Shown: piece after piece, positions 11,850 to 20,146 of the stretch
How the letters are laid out: the number at the start of each line of letters is the position of its first letter
Numbering within the stretch: the stretch's first letter is position 1
Assembly (NCBI RefSeq): GCF_004342665.1
Contig: NZ_SMBY01000001.1
Location: forward strand, 720,950-784,949
Reading direction: 5' to 3'
Length of the DNA: 64,000 bases
Source: Samsonia erythrinae
GTDB taxonomy: Bacteria > Pseudomonadota > Gammaproteobacteria > Enterobacterales > Enterobacteriaceae
The notes under the pieces: model-generated
The model's database searches: none
What the model was told of the DNA's origin: nothing
What the model saw: only the letters and a program-made list of their open reading frames with translations
Program-made: the position numbers and the translations under genes

Positions 11850-11930
11850 GTGGCGAGGGGGTTTTCAGAAATTAAACCTGTAGACGGTCAGCCGTCTCTC
11901 AAACTCAGGGAGTTACTTTGCCGAGCTTGA
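11850..11930 (+). pseudogene. Possible 3' remnant of a partner gene preceding the decayed P-loop gene
   Basis: From about 11850 a frame reads 26 codons ending KLRELLCRA and a TGA at 11928-11930. Its stop overlaps the TTG start of the next frame (11918), the arrangement of translationally coupled toxin-antitoxin-like pairs. No start or upstream domain survives. The assignment rests only on this overlap and on plausible peptide character. Confidence 0.3.
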
Positions 11931-12082
11931 GGTTAGTTGCAGGCCCGAATGGATCGGGCAAGACGACGTTGACTAAAGAATTGAGCGAAGAGTCGTTTGA
12001 TAACGTGCAGCCTATGTGGTTATACAAAAATGTGATGACATCGTGGGATAAAAACAAAATCAGGCTGATTCATCCGAGATAA
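11918..12082 (+). pseudogene. Decayed P-loop kinase (zeta-toxin-like) gene with internal deletion
   Basis: A 54-codon frame starts at TTG 11918, preceded by GGAG at 11909-11912. It opens PSLRLVAGPNGSGKTTLTKE, a complete Walker A motif in the style of zeta-toxin/AAA-kinase-like proteins, which normally have about 190-260 residues. After only ten more residues it switches to FDNVQPMWLYKNV....KIRLIHPR, which looks like the family's C-terminus. The simplest reading is an in-frame deletion of the whole core, leaving head and tail joined. It is unlikely to be functional. It lies between rimO and yliI, where E. coli has bssR, so this is an accessory insertion site. Confidence 0.55.
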
Positions 12083-12221
12083 TCTGACTTATTCATTTTC
12101 GCCGCTTTAACCTCTGGTTTCTCTGAATTTCTTCAATAAATGTAAACCTTGCCCCGTTTTTTTGCACAAGCATCGCCTGCCGCCTAAATTTACAGGACTT
12201 TTGTCGGATGGAGACAACGTT

Positions 12222-13388
12222 ATGTTCTGTTGCCTGATGCCCCGTAATTCTGCTTCATACACCGTGCTACGACGATTTTCCGCTGCGTCACGTTGGCTGC
12301 TGCTTAGCGCCACGTTACTGTTTTCCGGCCAGTTATGGGCGGCGGAACCGAGGGTGACGGAACTGCAAGATAAGCTGGATCACCCGTGGTCATTAGCGTT
12401 TTTGCCGCAGGATCAGGGGATTCTGATTACGGAGCGTGCCGGGAACTTACGCGTATGGAAAGCGGGACGCGGTCTGTCCGCGCCGATAACTGGCGTGCCG
12501 GAGGTGTTTGCGAAGTCACAGGGCGGGCTGCTGGAGGTCGCGCTATCGCCGGATTTCGCCCAGAATCGACGCGTCTACCTGAGCTTTGCGGAAGAAGGGA
12601 GCGAAGGGAAAGCGGGAACCGCTGTTGGCTATGGCAAACTCTCCGCAGATAACCAACGGCTAGAGGATTTCACCGTTTTCTTCCGTCAGGAGCCGAAACT
12701 GTCTACGGGCAACCATTTCGGCGGCAAGCTGGCCTTTGATCGACAATGGCATCTGTTTATCGCATTGGGCGAAAATAACGAACGTCCGACCGCTCAGGAT
12801 CTGGATAAGTTACAGGGTAAAATTGTTCGCCTGACGGCGGACGGCAAGGTGCCGCCCGATAATCCGTTTGTGAATACGCCTAACGCGCGGCCGGAAATCT
12901 GGTCTTATGGGCACCGCAACCCACAGGGGCTGGCGATTAATCCGTGGTCCGGCGTATTGTGGGAAAACGAACATGGCCCGAAAGGCGGTGATGAAATCAA
13001 CATCCCTAAAGCGGGGGAAAATTACGGCTGGCCGATTGCTACGCATGGGATTAACTATTCCGGGCTGAAGATCCCAGAAGCGAAAGGAAAGACGGTCGCC
13101 GGTATGGCGGATCCTGATTTTTACTGGGAAAAATCGCCGGGAATCAGCGGTATGGCTTTCTATGACAGCGATCGTTTTCCACAGTGGAAAAATTCGGTCT
13201 TTATCGGCGCGCTGGCGGAAAAGAACCTGATTCGCCTGACGCTCGATGGCGATAAGGTGGTGTCACAGCAGCGCTTGCTGGGCGATCGTGGTGAACGCAT
13301 CCGCGACGTTAGGCTGGGGCCGGACGGCTACCTCTATTTGCTGACCGATCACGACAATGGCAAATTGCTGAAAGTCGGACTGGAGTGA
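12222..13388 (+). CDS. yliI: PQQ-dependent aldose sugar dehydrogenase YliI
   Basis: A periplasmic six-bladed beta-propeller quinoprotein, 388 residues, orthologous to E. coli YliI (Asd), which oxidises aldoses when PQQ is supplied. A signal peptide ends at about residue 41 (LLLSATLLFSGQLWA then AEP). Family motifs include STGNHFGGKLAFD, GENNERPTAQDLDKLQGK, RNPQGLAINP and NEHGPKGGDEIN. The frame is open from a TTG at 12162, but the ATG at 12222 has GGAG eight bases upstream and gives a proper signal sequence. Followed by a bidirectional terminator, then convergent gstB. Confidence 0.93.
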   Translation: MFCCLMPRNSASYTVLRRFSAASRWLLLSATLLFSGQLWAAEPRVTELQDKLDHPWSLAFLPQDQGILITERAGNLRVWKAGRGLSAPITGVPEVFAKSQGGLLEVALSPDFAQNRRVYLSFAEEGSEGKAGTAVGYGKLSADNQRLEDFTVFFRQEPKLSTGNHFGGKLAFDRQWHLFIALGENNERPTAQDLDKLQGKIVRLTADGKVPPDNPFVNTPNARPEIWSYGHRNPQGLAINPWSGVLWENEHGPKGGDEINIPKAGENYGWPIATHGINYSGLKIPEAKGKTVAGMADPDFYWEKSPGISGMAFYDSDRFPQWKNSVFIGALAEKNLIRLTLDGDKVVSQQRLLGDRGERIRDVRLGPDGYLYLLTDHDNGKLLKVGLE

Positions 13389-13393
13389 AAACT

Positions 13394-13418
13394 CAGGCAC
13401 CTTATGGTGCCTGTTTCA
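13394..13418. terminator. Bidirectional terminator between yliI and gstB
   Basis: CAGGCACC (13394-13401), TTAT, GGTGCCTG (13406-13413), then TTTCACTT on the plus strand and AGTTTTC on the minus strand. It serves both convergent genes. Confidence 0.85.
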
Positions 13419-13419
13419 C

Positions 13420-14037
13420 TTAAGACAGCGGGATCATGACATGCTTCTGGTAAGCCGGTCGGTCGGTAAGTTGCTGATACCAGCGTTCCAGATGTGGGTG
13501 TGGTTGTCGCTCAATCGGCATATTCAGCCAGCCGTAAATAATACACCCTAACGGAATATCGCCGACGCCGAACTGTTCGCCGGATAGCCACGGCTGCGTA
13601 GCCAAGACCGCATCGACAATATCGAACAGACGTTCGCATTCAGCGATGCCTCTTTGTACCAACGCCATATCACGTTTTTCCGGCGCGACGCGCACCATAT
13701 TAATGAACACCGGTCCGAAAGAAACCGCAAGGGAGGCTGCCCAGTCCATCCACTTTTCGGCACTCGCGCGTTTACCTGCGTCGGCGAAATAGAGCGTATC
13801 CTGACCATACTGCGCGGCCAGATAGCGCACGATGGTATTGGATTCCCACAGCACCAGTTCGTCGTCCTGCAAACAGGGAATGAGGCCGTTAGGATTCATC
13901 GCCAGATAATCGGCGTCATGGTTACGGCCGAATTGCCCGCCTGCCGCAATATGCTGATAAGGCAGTGCCAGCTCTTCGGCGCACCACAGGACTTTCTTTA
14001 CGTTGGTCGAGTTATCACGACCCCAAATCGTTATCAT
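13420..14037 (-). CDS. gstB: Glutathione S-transferase GstB-like
   Basis: A 205-residue cytosolic glutathione transferase, orthologue of E. coli GstB (YliJ), which acts on bromoacetate and similar electrophiles. The N-terminal thioredoxin-like domain has WGRDNSTNVKKV, where the Ser/Thr/Asn cluster is the likely glutathione-activating site, and the conserved MNPNGLIPCL cis-proline and ESNTIVRYLA segments. An all-helical C-terminal domain follows. The chosen ATG at 14037 has AGAGG just upstream; the frame extends back to 14055. Confidence 0.92.
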   Translation of the reverse strand: MITIWGRDNSTNVKKVLWCAEELALPYQHIAAGGQFGRNHDADYLAMNPNGLIPCLQDDELVLWESNTIVRYLAAQYGQDTLYFADAGKRASAEKWMDWAASLAVSFGPVFINMVRVAPEKRDMALVQRGIAECERLFDIVDAVLATQPWLSGEQFGVGDIPLGCIIYGWLNMPIERQPHPHLERWYQQLTDRPAYQKHVMIPLS

Positions 14038-14123
14038 AGTAACCTCTTTCTGCATGAGTAATATTCAGATGTTTGCGACAGTCGATGTGAAATAATGATA
14101 TGCCTTTTTAGTCTTTATGATTT

Positions 14124-14154
14124 AACTTGTCATTCTTAATAATGACAGCAAGTT
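14124..14154. promoter_or_regulatory. Imperfect dyad upstream of the MetQ-family gene
   Basis: AACTTG-TCATT (14124-14134) and AATGA-CAG-CAAGTT (14141-14154) form an inverted repeat with a three-base bulge, 25 bp before the start codon. It could be an operator or an mRNA leader hairpin. It does not resemble a MetJ box. Confidence 0.35.
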
Positions 14155-14178
14155 ACATTCAGACAGGAAAGTTACGCA

Positions 14179-15021
14179 ATGAAATTGACGCATTCTGTTC
14201 GCGCCGCGCTGGGCATCACGCTGCTCGCCGCCGGTATGCAACTGGCTATGGCCGGCGATCCGCAAACTATCACGTTTGGCGTGGCGCCGGGGCCGTATGG
14301 CGATATGGTGAATTTGGCGATCAAACCTGAGCTGGCGAAGAAAGGCTATAAGGTCGTTGTACGTGAATTCAGCGACTACGTTCAGCCCAATCTGGCGCTG
14401 GCTAACGGCAGCATTGATGCCAACCTTTTTCAACATTCGCTGTATCTGGAAAAGTTTGCCGCCGATAAAGGATTAAAAATATCCCCTCTGATTATCGTTC
14501 CAACGGCCAGCATGGGACTCTACTCGAAGAAGATAAAATCCCTGGATGAGTTGAAAAAAGGGGACGTGGTAACGCTGTCTAACGATGCGACCAATCTGGC
14601 GCGCGGCCTGCGTTTCCTGCAAGCAATGGGGCTGATTACGATCAAGGCTGATATCGATCCGACCAAGGCTTCAGAAAAGGATATCCTGGAAAACCCGCGC
14701 GGGCTGGTCTTCAAACCCATGGAAGCGGCGCAACTGCCGCGCACGCTGGATAGCGTGACGGCATCGCTGGTAAACGGTAATTTCGCGCTGGCCTCCGGCC
14801 TGAAACTGTCATCGGCCATCAAGCTGGAAACGCTGGATGAAAATCTGAAGAATGTGATTGCCGTGCGTACCGCCGATCTGGACAAGCCATTTGTTAAAGA
14901 TACGAAGGCGGTTGTGGAATCGCCCGCGTATGCCGCGGTGATAAACGATCCGGCATTGATGTACAGCCAGTTCCAGAAACCCGAGTGGATGCAAGCGAAA
15001 ATGCCGGCGCCCGCACAGTAA
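14179..15021 (+). CDS. MetQ/NlpA-family ABC transporter substrate-binding protein (non-lipoprotein)
   Basis: A 280-residue periplasmic binding protein of the NlpA/MetQ family, shown by TITFGVAPGPYGDM, NLALANGSIDANLFQH and VFKPMEAAQLPRTL. Members bind methionine or related amino acids. Unlike E. coli MetQ and NlpA it has no lipobox cysteine: the leader ends AAGMQLAMA then GDP, a signal peptidase I site, so it should be a soluble periplasmic protein. It is the first gene of a three-gene transporter, with a hairpin terminator before the ATPase gene that probably makes the binding protein more abundant. E. coli has no such operon between gstB and dacC. Confidence 0.88.
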   Translation: MKLTHSVRAALGITLLAAGMQLAMAGDPQTITFGVAPGPYGDMVNLAIKPELAKKGYKVVVREFSDYVQPNLALANGSIDANLFQHSLYLEKFAADKGLKISPLIIVPTASMGLYSKKIKSLDELKKGDVVTLSNDATNLARGLRFLQAMGLITIKADIDPTKASEKDILENPRGLVFKPMEAAQLPRTLDSVTASLVNGNFALASGLKLSSAIKLETLDENLKNVIAVRTADLDKPFVKDTKAVVESPAYAAVINDPALMYSQFQKPEWMQAKMPAPAQ

Positions 15022-15047
15022 AGTTCAGATTACACCAATAGCATCTG

Positions 15048-15070
15048 GCCGGTCTATGACCGGCTTTCTT
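15048..15070 (+). terminator. Intra-operon hairpin after the binding-protein gene
   Basis: GCCGGTC (15048-15054), TAT, GACCGGC (15058-15064), then TTTCTTCTTT. It lies 27 bp after one stop and 37 bp before the next start, in position to act as a partial terminator between the binding-protein gene and the ATPase-permease genes. Confidence 0.7.
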
Positions 15071-15100
15071 CTTTCCGCCAAGGCCAGGAGTTTGCGGATA

Positions 15101-16117
15101 ATGATCCAGTTAGAAGAGGTGAGCGTTGATTTTCCGCAGGGGAAACAACCGGGAAACCGCGCGGTAGACAACGTGTCGTTGCACATCAGGCGCGGGGAGG
15201 TTTATGGGATTGTCGGGACCAGCGGCGCGGGGAAAAGTACGCTGCTGCGGACCATTAATCTCTTGCAGAGGCCGACGGCGGGCCGTGTGCGCGTTAATGG
15301 CGTGCTTATCAGCGAACTGAGGGGGCTGCCGCTACGGGAACAGCGGCAAAAGATCGGTATGATCTTCCAGCATTTCAATCTGATGCAAACGCGGACCGTG
15401 GCGGAAAACGTGGCCTTCAGTCTGAAAGCCGCCGGGAAATCCAGTGCCGAGATCGCCGCGCGCGTGCCGGAGATCCTGAATCTGGTGGGGCTGACGGATA
15501 AAGCGTCATCCTACCCGGCGCAGCTTAGCGGCGGACAGAAGCAGCGCGTGGGCATTGCGCGGGCCATTGCCAACGATCCGGAAGTCTTGTTGTGCGACGA
15601 GCCGACCTCGGCGCTCGATCTGGAAACGTCAGCGGCCATTCTGGCGCTTCTCAAAGAGATTAACGATAAGCTGGGCATCACCATCGTGCTGATTTCTCAT
15701 GAGATGAGCGTGATCAAGACGGTGTGCGACCGGGTTGCGGTGATGACGGGCGGCAAGGTGGTAGAAGAGGGGGATGTCTTCGATATTTTCGCGACGCCGC
15801 AGCACGCATTTACCCGGCAACTGGTCGCCCATACGCTCGATCTCGCCTTGCCGCCTCGTTTGCAGGAGGATTTACAAGGCACCTTGTTGAAAATTTTGTT
15901 TGTCGGCGAATCGGCGGAACAGCCGGTGCTCTCGGATGTGGCGACGCGTTTCGGCGTCTCCGTCAACATTCTGCATGGCAAAATCGAATACATCGGTAGC
16001 CGTGCGCTAGGGATCCTCGTGGCGCTGTTGACTCATCCCTCCGATCCCGGAAAGGTGACGGAAGCGGTGGCGCACATTCAGGTAAGAACCGCAAACGTGG
16101 AGGTGCTGCATGGCTGA
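15101..16117 (+). CDS. MetN-family ABC transporter ATP-binding protein
   Basis: A 338-residue ATPase of the methionine-uptake family (E. coli MetN 343). Walker A is GTSGAGKST, the signature is LSGGQKQRVGIARA, Walker B is VLLCDEPTSALD and the switch His is in VLISHEMSVI. A C-terminal NIL domain (about residues 265-338) is typical of MetN and lets substrate inhibit the transporter in the family. The frame is open from 15056, but similarity begins at MIQLEEVSVDF, ATG 15101, with GGAG ten bases upstream. Its end overlaps the permease start by eight bases, implying coupled translation. Confidence 0.9.
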   Translation: MIQLEEVSVDFPQGKQPGNRAVDNVSLHIRRGEVYGIVGTSGAGKSTLLRTINLLQRPTAGRVRVNGVLISELRGLPLREQRQKIGMIFQHFNLMQTRTVAENVAFSLKAAGKSSAEIAARVPEILNLVGLTDKASSYPAQLSGGQKQRVGIARAIANDPEVLLCDEPTSALDLETSAAILALLKEINDKLGITIVLISHEMSVIKTVCDRVAVMTGGKVVEEGDVFDIFATPQHAFTRQLVAHTLDLALPPRLQEDLQGTLLKILFVGESAEQPVLSDVATRFGVSVNILHGKIEYIGSRALGILVALLTHPSDPGKVTEAVAHIQVRTANVEVLHG

Positions 16118-16769
16118 TTTATGGATCGATCTGGTTGCCGCATTCGGGGAAACCTTCCAGATGGTAGGCATCTCTACGCTGTTTGCGATCATCGGTGGTT
16201 TACCGCTGGGGCTGTTGATTTATGTTACGGACAGGAACCTGTTCTGGCAAAACCGTACCGTATATCTGTGCAGCACGGTGTTGGTGAATATCATCCGCTC
16301 TATTCCCTTCGTGATTTTGCTGGTGCTGCTTCTGCCGCTGACGCAGCTTCTACTGGGTAACACCATTGGCCCTGTGGCCGCGGCGGTGCCGATGTCGGTT
16401 GCGGCGATCGCATTTTACGCCCGTCTGGTGGATAGCGCGCTGCGTGAAATCGACCCCGGTATCGTGGAGGCTGCCGAAGCGTTCGGCGCCAGTCCGATGC
16501 GCATCATTGGTACGGTTCTGCTGCCGGAGGCGAAAGCAGGATTACTGCGCGGCCTGACGATTACGCTGGTGAGCCTCATTGGCTATTCGGCGATGGCTGG
16601 GATTGTCGGCGGCGGCGGCGTGGGGGATTTAGCGATCCGCTTCGGCTATTACCGTTACGAAACCAACGTGATGATCATCACCGTGATTGCGCTGGTGATT
16701 CTGGTGCAGGTCGTACAAACGCTGGGCGACTGGCTGTCAAAACGTGCGGACAAACGCGAACGACGCTAG
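16110..16769 (+). CDS. MetI-family ABC transporter permease
   Basis: A 219-residue inner-membrane permease with about five transmembrane helices, of the MetI family (217 residues in E. coli). The EAA loop that docks on the ATPase reads EAAEAFGASPMRIIGTVLLPEA. GGGGVGDLAIRFGYYRY near the end is typical of MetI. It completes the Q-N-I order operon (E. coli methionine transporter genes run N-I-Q). Substrate by homology is methionine or a related sulfur amino acid; not proven here. Confidence 0.9.
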   Translation: MADLWIDLVAAFGETFQMVGISTLFAIIGGLPLGLLIYVTDRNLFWQNRTVYLCSTVLVNIIRSIPFVILLVLLLPLTQLLLGNTIGPVAAAVPMSVAAIAFYARLVDSALREIDPGIVEAAEAFGASPMRIIGTVLLPEAKAGLLRGLTITLVSLIGYSAMAGIVGGGGVGDLAIRFGYYRYETNVMIITVIALVILVQVVQTLGDWLSKRADKRERR

Positions 16770-16785
16770 CGTGACAGGTGATGCT

Positions 16786-16822
16786 CAGGCACAAGGAGGC
16801 GAATGCGACTTGCTTGTGCCTG
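16786..16822 (+). terminator. Hairpin after the ABC transporter operon
   Basis: Perfect 10-bp arms CAGGCACAAG (16786-16795) and CTTGTGCCTG (16813-16822) with a 17-base loop, 17 bp after the permease stop. No U tract follows, so it may be a weak terminator or only a stabilising structure. Confidence 0.45.
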
Positions 16823-17055
16823 CCCGCACTTTCCTTATCGTTGCTGTGTACGGCTGGCCTTTTCAGAAACGCACCGTTTCAGCTAAGCCTTTTTTCTATC
16901 TGGTTTTTTTAGACGTTTTCATATCTTTGACTATCTTTACAGACAGGCCGGTTTTCTTACCGGAGATGAAGCGTTACCTTTGGGTATTGCCAATGTTTGC
17001 AAAAAATATTGAAAATTAAGTATTTTTAACAACGTATGGATATTGCGGCGATCTC

Positions 17056-18261
17056 ATGAAAACAACTCCTTTCCAGACCAGACTCACGTCTTTTTCCATC
17101 GGTGCGTTACTGCTTATTGGCCTGGCCCCTGTCGCCAATGCAGAACAGGCGCCATCTGTGCCGCAGATTAGCGCTAAGGCCTTTATTCTGATGGATTACC
17201 ACAGCGGTAAGGTGCTGGCGGAGAGCAATGCCGATGAACGTCTTGACCCTGCCAGCCTGACCAAAATCATGGCGAGCTACGTAATTGGGCAAGCCATTAA
17301 ATCCGGTAAAATTCACCCGACCGACGAAGTCACGGTCGGGAAAGATGCCTGGGCAACGGGTAACCCGGTGCTACGCGGCTCGTCTTTGATGTTTCTTAAA
17401 CCCGGTGACCGCATTCCGGTTTCCGAGTTAAATAAAGGCATTGTTATTCAGTCAGGCAATGATGCCAGCATTGCGCTGGCGGATTACGTCGCGGGCAGTC
17501 AGGACGCCTTTGTCAGCCTGATGAATAAATATGTGAAGGCGCTTGGCCTGACGAACACGCATTTCCTGACCGTGCACGGCCTTGATGCGCCAGGGCAGTA
17601 CAGCACCGCGCGCGACATGGCGCGATTAGGACAAGCGCTGATCCGGGATGTCCCGGAAGAATACGCCCTGCACAAAGAAAAAGAGTTCACCTTCAATAAT
17701 ATTCGCCAGCGTAACCGTAACCGGCTGTTATGGAGCACCAACCTGAATGTCGACGGCGTGAAAACCGGGCACACCAGTGGCGCAGGGCACAATCTGGTGG
17801 CTTCGGCGACGGAAGGTAACATGCGTCTGATTTCCGTGGTGCTGGGGGCGGAGACGGATGCGATTCGTTTTCGCGAAAGTGAAAAGCTGCTCACCTGGGG
17901 TTTTCGCTTTTTTGAAACGGTGACGCCAATCAAAGCAGATGCTCCCTTTACGACGCAGCGTGTCTGGTTTGGGACGGCGAAAGAAGCACGTCTTGGCGTG
18001 GCGCAGGACGCGGCGTTGACCATTCCGAAAGGGCAGATGAAGAACCTGAAAGCCAGCTTTACGCTGACTCAGCCGCAGCTTTCAGCGCCGCTCACGAAGA
18101 ATCAGGTGGTGGGTACGATTGATTTTCAACTGGACGGTAAAAGCATCGGACAGCGCCAGTTGGTCGCGATGGATGATATCCCAGAATCCGGTTTCTTTAG
18201 CCGTCTTTGGGACACCATCGTGATGAAAGTTCAGCAGTGGTTTGGCGGGCTATTCGGTTAA
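17056..18261 (+). CDS. dacC: D-alanyl-D-alanine carboxypeptidase (PBP6)
   Basis: A periplasmic penicillin-binding protein that trims the terminal D-Ala of peptidoglycan pentapeptides. It has 401 residues (400 in E. coli). A signal peptide ends at about residue 29 (LAPVANA then EQAP). The catalytic SxxK is SLTK in DPASLTKIM, the second motif is SGN in QSGNDAS, and the third is KTG in [13 protein letters not shown]-terminal amphipathic helix ([19 protein letters not shown]) anchors it to the inner membrane. It is dacC rather than dacA or dacD because deoR is the next gene, as in E. coli. Stop codons of dacC and deoR overlap in TTAA. Confidence 0.93.
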   Translation: MKTTPFQTRLTSFSIGALLLIGLAPVANAEQAPSVPQISAKAFILMDYHSGKVLAESNADERLDPASLTKIMASYVIGQAIKSGKIHPTDEVTVGKDAWATGNPVLRGSSLMFLKPGDRIPVSELNKGIVIQSGNDASIALADYVAGSQDAFVSLMNKYVKALGLTNTHFLTVHGLDAPGQYSTARDMARLGQALIRDVPEEYALHKEKEFTFNNIRQRNRNRLLWSTNLNVDGVKTGHTSGAGHNLVASATEGNMRLISVVLGAETDAIRFRESEKLLTWGFRFFETVTPIKADAPFTTQRVWFGTAKEARLGVAQDAALTIPKGQMKNLKASFTLTQPQLSAPLTKNQVVGTIDFQLDGKSIGQRQLVAMDDIPESGFFSRLWDTIVMKVQQWFGGLFG

Positions 18262-19031
18262 TTCTTCGCGAGGATTAACCGAATATGGTGGTCTGAGAAA
18301 TAACGCAGGTAGCGTTCAGCGGGTGCGCTATCGGTAATGACCGTATCAAACAGCGTCACCGGGCCGATACAGGCGCGTTTGATCTGTCCGAATTTGCTGC
18401 TGTCCGCGACAGCGATAATGTGCTGCGCTGAGGCGATCGCGCGTTGTTTCATGCCCAGCTCGGCAAAATTGAAACAGGTAGCGCCGGCGCTAAGTTCGAT
18501 GCCTGCCGCGGAAATAAAGGCTTTATTCGGGCAAATATTATCCAGTTCACAGCGCTGGCTGAGCGGGGTAAAGATGGCGTTATCGGGATGGTATTCCCCA
18601 CCGCACAGAACCACAGGGCCTGCTTTTTTTTCCTGTAACGCCAGGAAAGTATTGAGGGAATAGCAAATACCGGTAAAGGCAAGATCGTCAGGGATGGCAT
18701 CAATGATAAAAGGTGTGGTGGTGCCGCAGTCGAAGAACACGGTATCGTTTGCTTCCACCAGACAGGCCGCGGCGGCACCAATAACCTGTTTCTCCCTGAC
18801 CTGTTTTGTCTGCTGGTCGGAGACGAAATAGTGGGTGGAACCGTTATTTTTCAGGTCACTGACAACATAGCCGCCCAGCAGCGTGACGGCGGTGGGATCG
18901 GCGTTGAGGTCGCGACGGACGGTCATCTCGGATACGCCCAGTAGCTGTGCGGCGTCTTTAAGATGGAGTTTATCGGTTTTTTTTAATGCCTGAACCAGCC
19001 TGCCGATTCGTTCGTCGCGCCGTGTTTCCAT
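18258..19031 (-). CDS. deoR: Deoxyribose operon repressor DeoR
   Basis: A DeoR-family repressor, 257 residues (252 in E. coli). The N-terminal helix-turn-helix (about residues 1-57, [23 protein letters not shown]) is followed by a sugar-phosphate-binding domain with [15 protein letters not shown] and [10 protein letters not shown]. In E. coli DeoR responds to deoxyribose-5-phosphate. Here it lies 38 bp downstream of deoC, the enzyme that consumes its inducer, so repressor and catabolic enzyme are probably co-transcribed and autoregulated. E. coli deoR stands apart from deoCABD. Confidence 0.95.
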   Translation of the reverse strand: METRRDERIGRLVQALKKTDKLHLKDAAQLLGVSEMTVRRDLNADPTAVTLLGGYVVSDLKNNGSTHYFVSDQQTKQVREKQVIGAAAACLVEANDTVFFDCGTTTPFIIDAIPDDLAFTGICYSLNTFLALQEKKAGPVVLCGGEYHPDNAIFTPLSQRCELDNICPNKAFISAAGIELSAGATCFNFAELGMKQRAIASAQHIIAVADSSKFGQIKRACIGPVTLFDTVITDSAPAERYLRYFSDHHIRLILAKN

Positions 19032-19069
19032 AGAATTCCCCGCGCCCTGTGGATTGCGCTCTTTGGTTG

Positions 19070-19750
19070 TTAATAGTTTCCTGCGGCGGCGGTTTCGCCA
19101 GAAACGATGGCAACGCCTGAACTGGTGCCGATGCGCGTCGCGCCGGCTTCAATCATACGCTGCGCCGTTTGGCGATCGCGAACCGCGCCGGATGCTTTCA
19201 CACCCATCTCATTGCCGACAGTACGGCGCATCAGGCGAATGTGCTCTTCGCGGGCGCCGCCCGTGCTGAATCCCGTTGACGTTTTGACGAAAGCGACATC
19301 TAACTGACGACACATTTCACACACCAGCACAATTTCTTCGTCATTAAGCAGGCAGGTTTCCAATATTACCTTTAACGGTATAGCGGCGCAAACCTCGCGC
19401 ACCGCCTGAATATCCGCTTTTACGGCAGCGATATTGCCGCTTTTCAGCCAACCGACATTAATCACCATGTCGATTTCCTGCGCGCCGGCTTCAATAGCGG
19501 CTTTCGCTTCAAAAGCCTTGGTGGATGTCAGGCCTGCGCCGAGAGGGAAACCGATAACGGAGCACACTTGTACGTCAGTGCCTTTCAGCTTTTCGGCTGC
19601 GAACGGAACATAGCCTGAGTTAACGCACACGGCATAAAAGCGGTGCGCTATCGCTTCATCACACAGTTTGGCGATCTGCTGTTCGGTGGCATTGGCTGCC
19701 AGCAATGTGTGGTCGATATAACGAGCGTAATCATACTGTTCGGTTGTCAT
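19070..19750 (-). CDS. deoC: Deoxyribose-phosphate aldolase
   Basis: Cleaves 2-deoxyribose-5-phosphate to glyceraldehyde-3-phosphate and acetaldehyde, letting deoxynucleosides serve as carbon. A class I TIM-barrel aldolase of 226 residues, the short form common in Bacillus and many bacteria, rather than the 259-residue E. coli form. The Schiff-base Lys is in [15 protein letters not shown]; a second active-site Lys is in GVKASGAVR. The frame opens at 19807, but ATG 19750 ([17 protein letters not shown]) has AAGGAG upstream and matches the family start. No deoA, deoB or deoD is alongside. Confidence 0.95.
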   Translation of the reverse strand: MTTEQYDYARYIDHTLLAANATEQQIAKLCDEAIAHRFYAVCVNSGYVPFAAEKLKGTDVQVCSVIGFPLGAGLTSTKAFEAKAAIEAGAQEIDMVINVGWLKSGNIAAVKADIQAVREVCAAIPLKVILETCLLNDEEIVLVCEMCRQLDVAFVKTSTGFSTGGAREEHIRLMRRTVGNEMGVKASGAVRDRQTAQRMIEAGATRIGTSSGVAIVSGETAAAGNY

Positions 19751-19851
19751 GACAACTCCTTGATGTGTGGGCGATCCGCCATTCCTCGTGCTGCCGGTGT
19801 ATTGCACTGAGCGCAGCTTGCGGGATTCAGGGGATAAAGTGAGATACCTTC

Positions 19852-19880
19852 ATTATGACATTCAACGATTTCATTGTCAT
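19852..19880 (-). promoter_or_regulatory. Sigma-70 promoter of deoC-deoR
   Basis: On the minus strand, ATGACA (plus 19875-19880) as -35, 17 bases, CATAAT (plus 19852-19857) as -10; five of six matches in each. Transcription would begin near 19845, about 95 bases before the deoC ATG. The same bases form a dyad, TTATGACA-N14-TGTCATAA (19853-19882). Confidence 0.7.
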
Positions 19881-19904
19881 AAAAATAACAATAAAATTAA
19901 TTAA

Positions 19905-19920
19905 TGTTATTTTAGTAACA
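19905..19920. promoter_or_regulatory. Candidate DeoR operator
   Basis: TGTTATTTTAGTAACA has the same TGTTA-N6-TAACA architecture as the 16-bp E. coli DeoR operator. A third half-site, TAACA, lies at 19886-19890. The cluster is just upstream of the deoC promoter. Confidence 0.7.
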
Positions 19921-19995
19921 ATTTGCGGCGTGACGTATGTGCCGGAACAACGCGTTGAGGACAAAAAGGAAAGGATCGTGCGGCGTAAGTCCGAA

Positions 19996-20076
19996 AAGAA
20001 AACGCCCATCGTTCTTGAACCTGAACGGCGTGAACGACGGGCTCCTCAATAAGGGGAATCAAAGAAAAGCAGTGGC
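19996..20076 (-). ncRNA. rybB: RybB, sigma-E-dependent Hfq-binding small RNA
   Basis: On the minus strand the sequence beginning at 20076 reads GCCACTGCTTTTCTTTGAT, the E. coli RybB 5' end, including the seed that pairs with outer-membrane-protein mRNAs. It continues through a middle region, with GGAGCCC shared, to a terminator whose arms are plus-strand 20004-20014 and 20032-20042 (one G-U pair), followed by TTTTCTTTT. Length is about 80 bases, like E. coli (79). It lies downstream of ybjL on the same strand, its conserved position. RybB represses porin mRNAs during envelope stress. Confidence 0.92.
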
Positions 20077-20081
20077 ACTTA

Positions 20082-20110
20082 TTCAGACTTTCGCGCCAGC
20101 AAAAAGTTCT
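20082..20110 (-). promoter_or_regulatory. Sigma-E promoter of rybB
   Basis: On the minus strand AGAACTT (plus 20104-20110), 15 bases, GTCTGAA (plus 20082-20088), five bases, then the RybB start at 20076. This fits the sigma-E consensus GGAACTT with a TCTGA-type -10 and agrees with known control of rybB by sigma-E in E. coli. Confidence 0.85.
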
Positions 20111-20146
20111 GGCTTTTCCGGAAAATAATGTCGGTTTTTTACCTGT

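Noticed and set aside
11340-11930. 196-codon plus-strand frame overlapping rimO
   Set aside because: Nearly all of it is antisense to rimO; only its last 27 codons were considered as a possible gene remnant.
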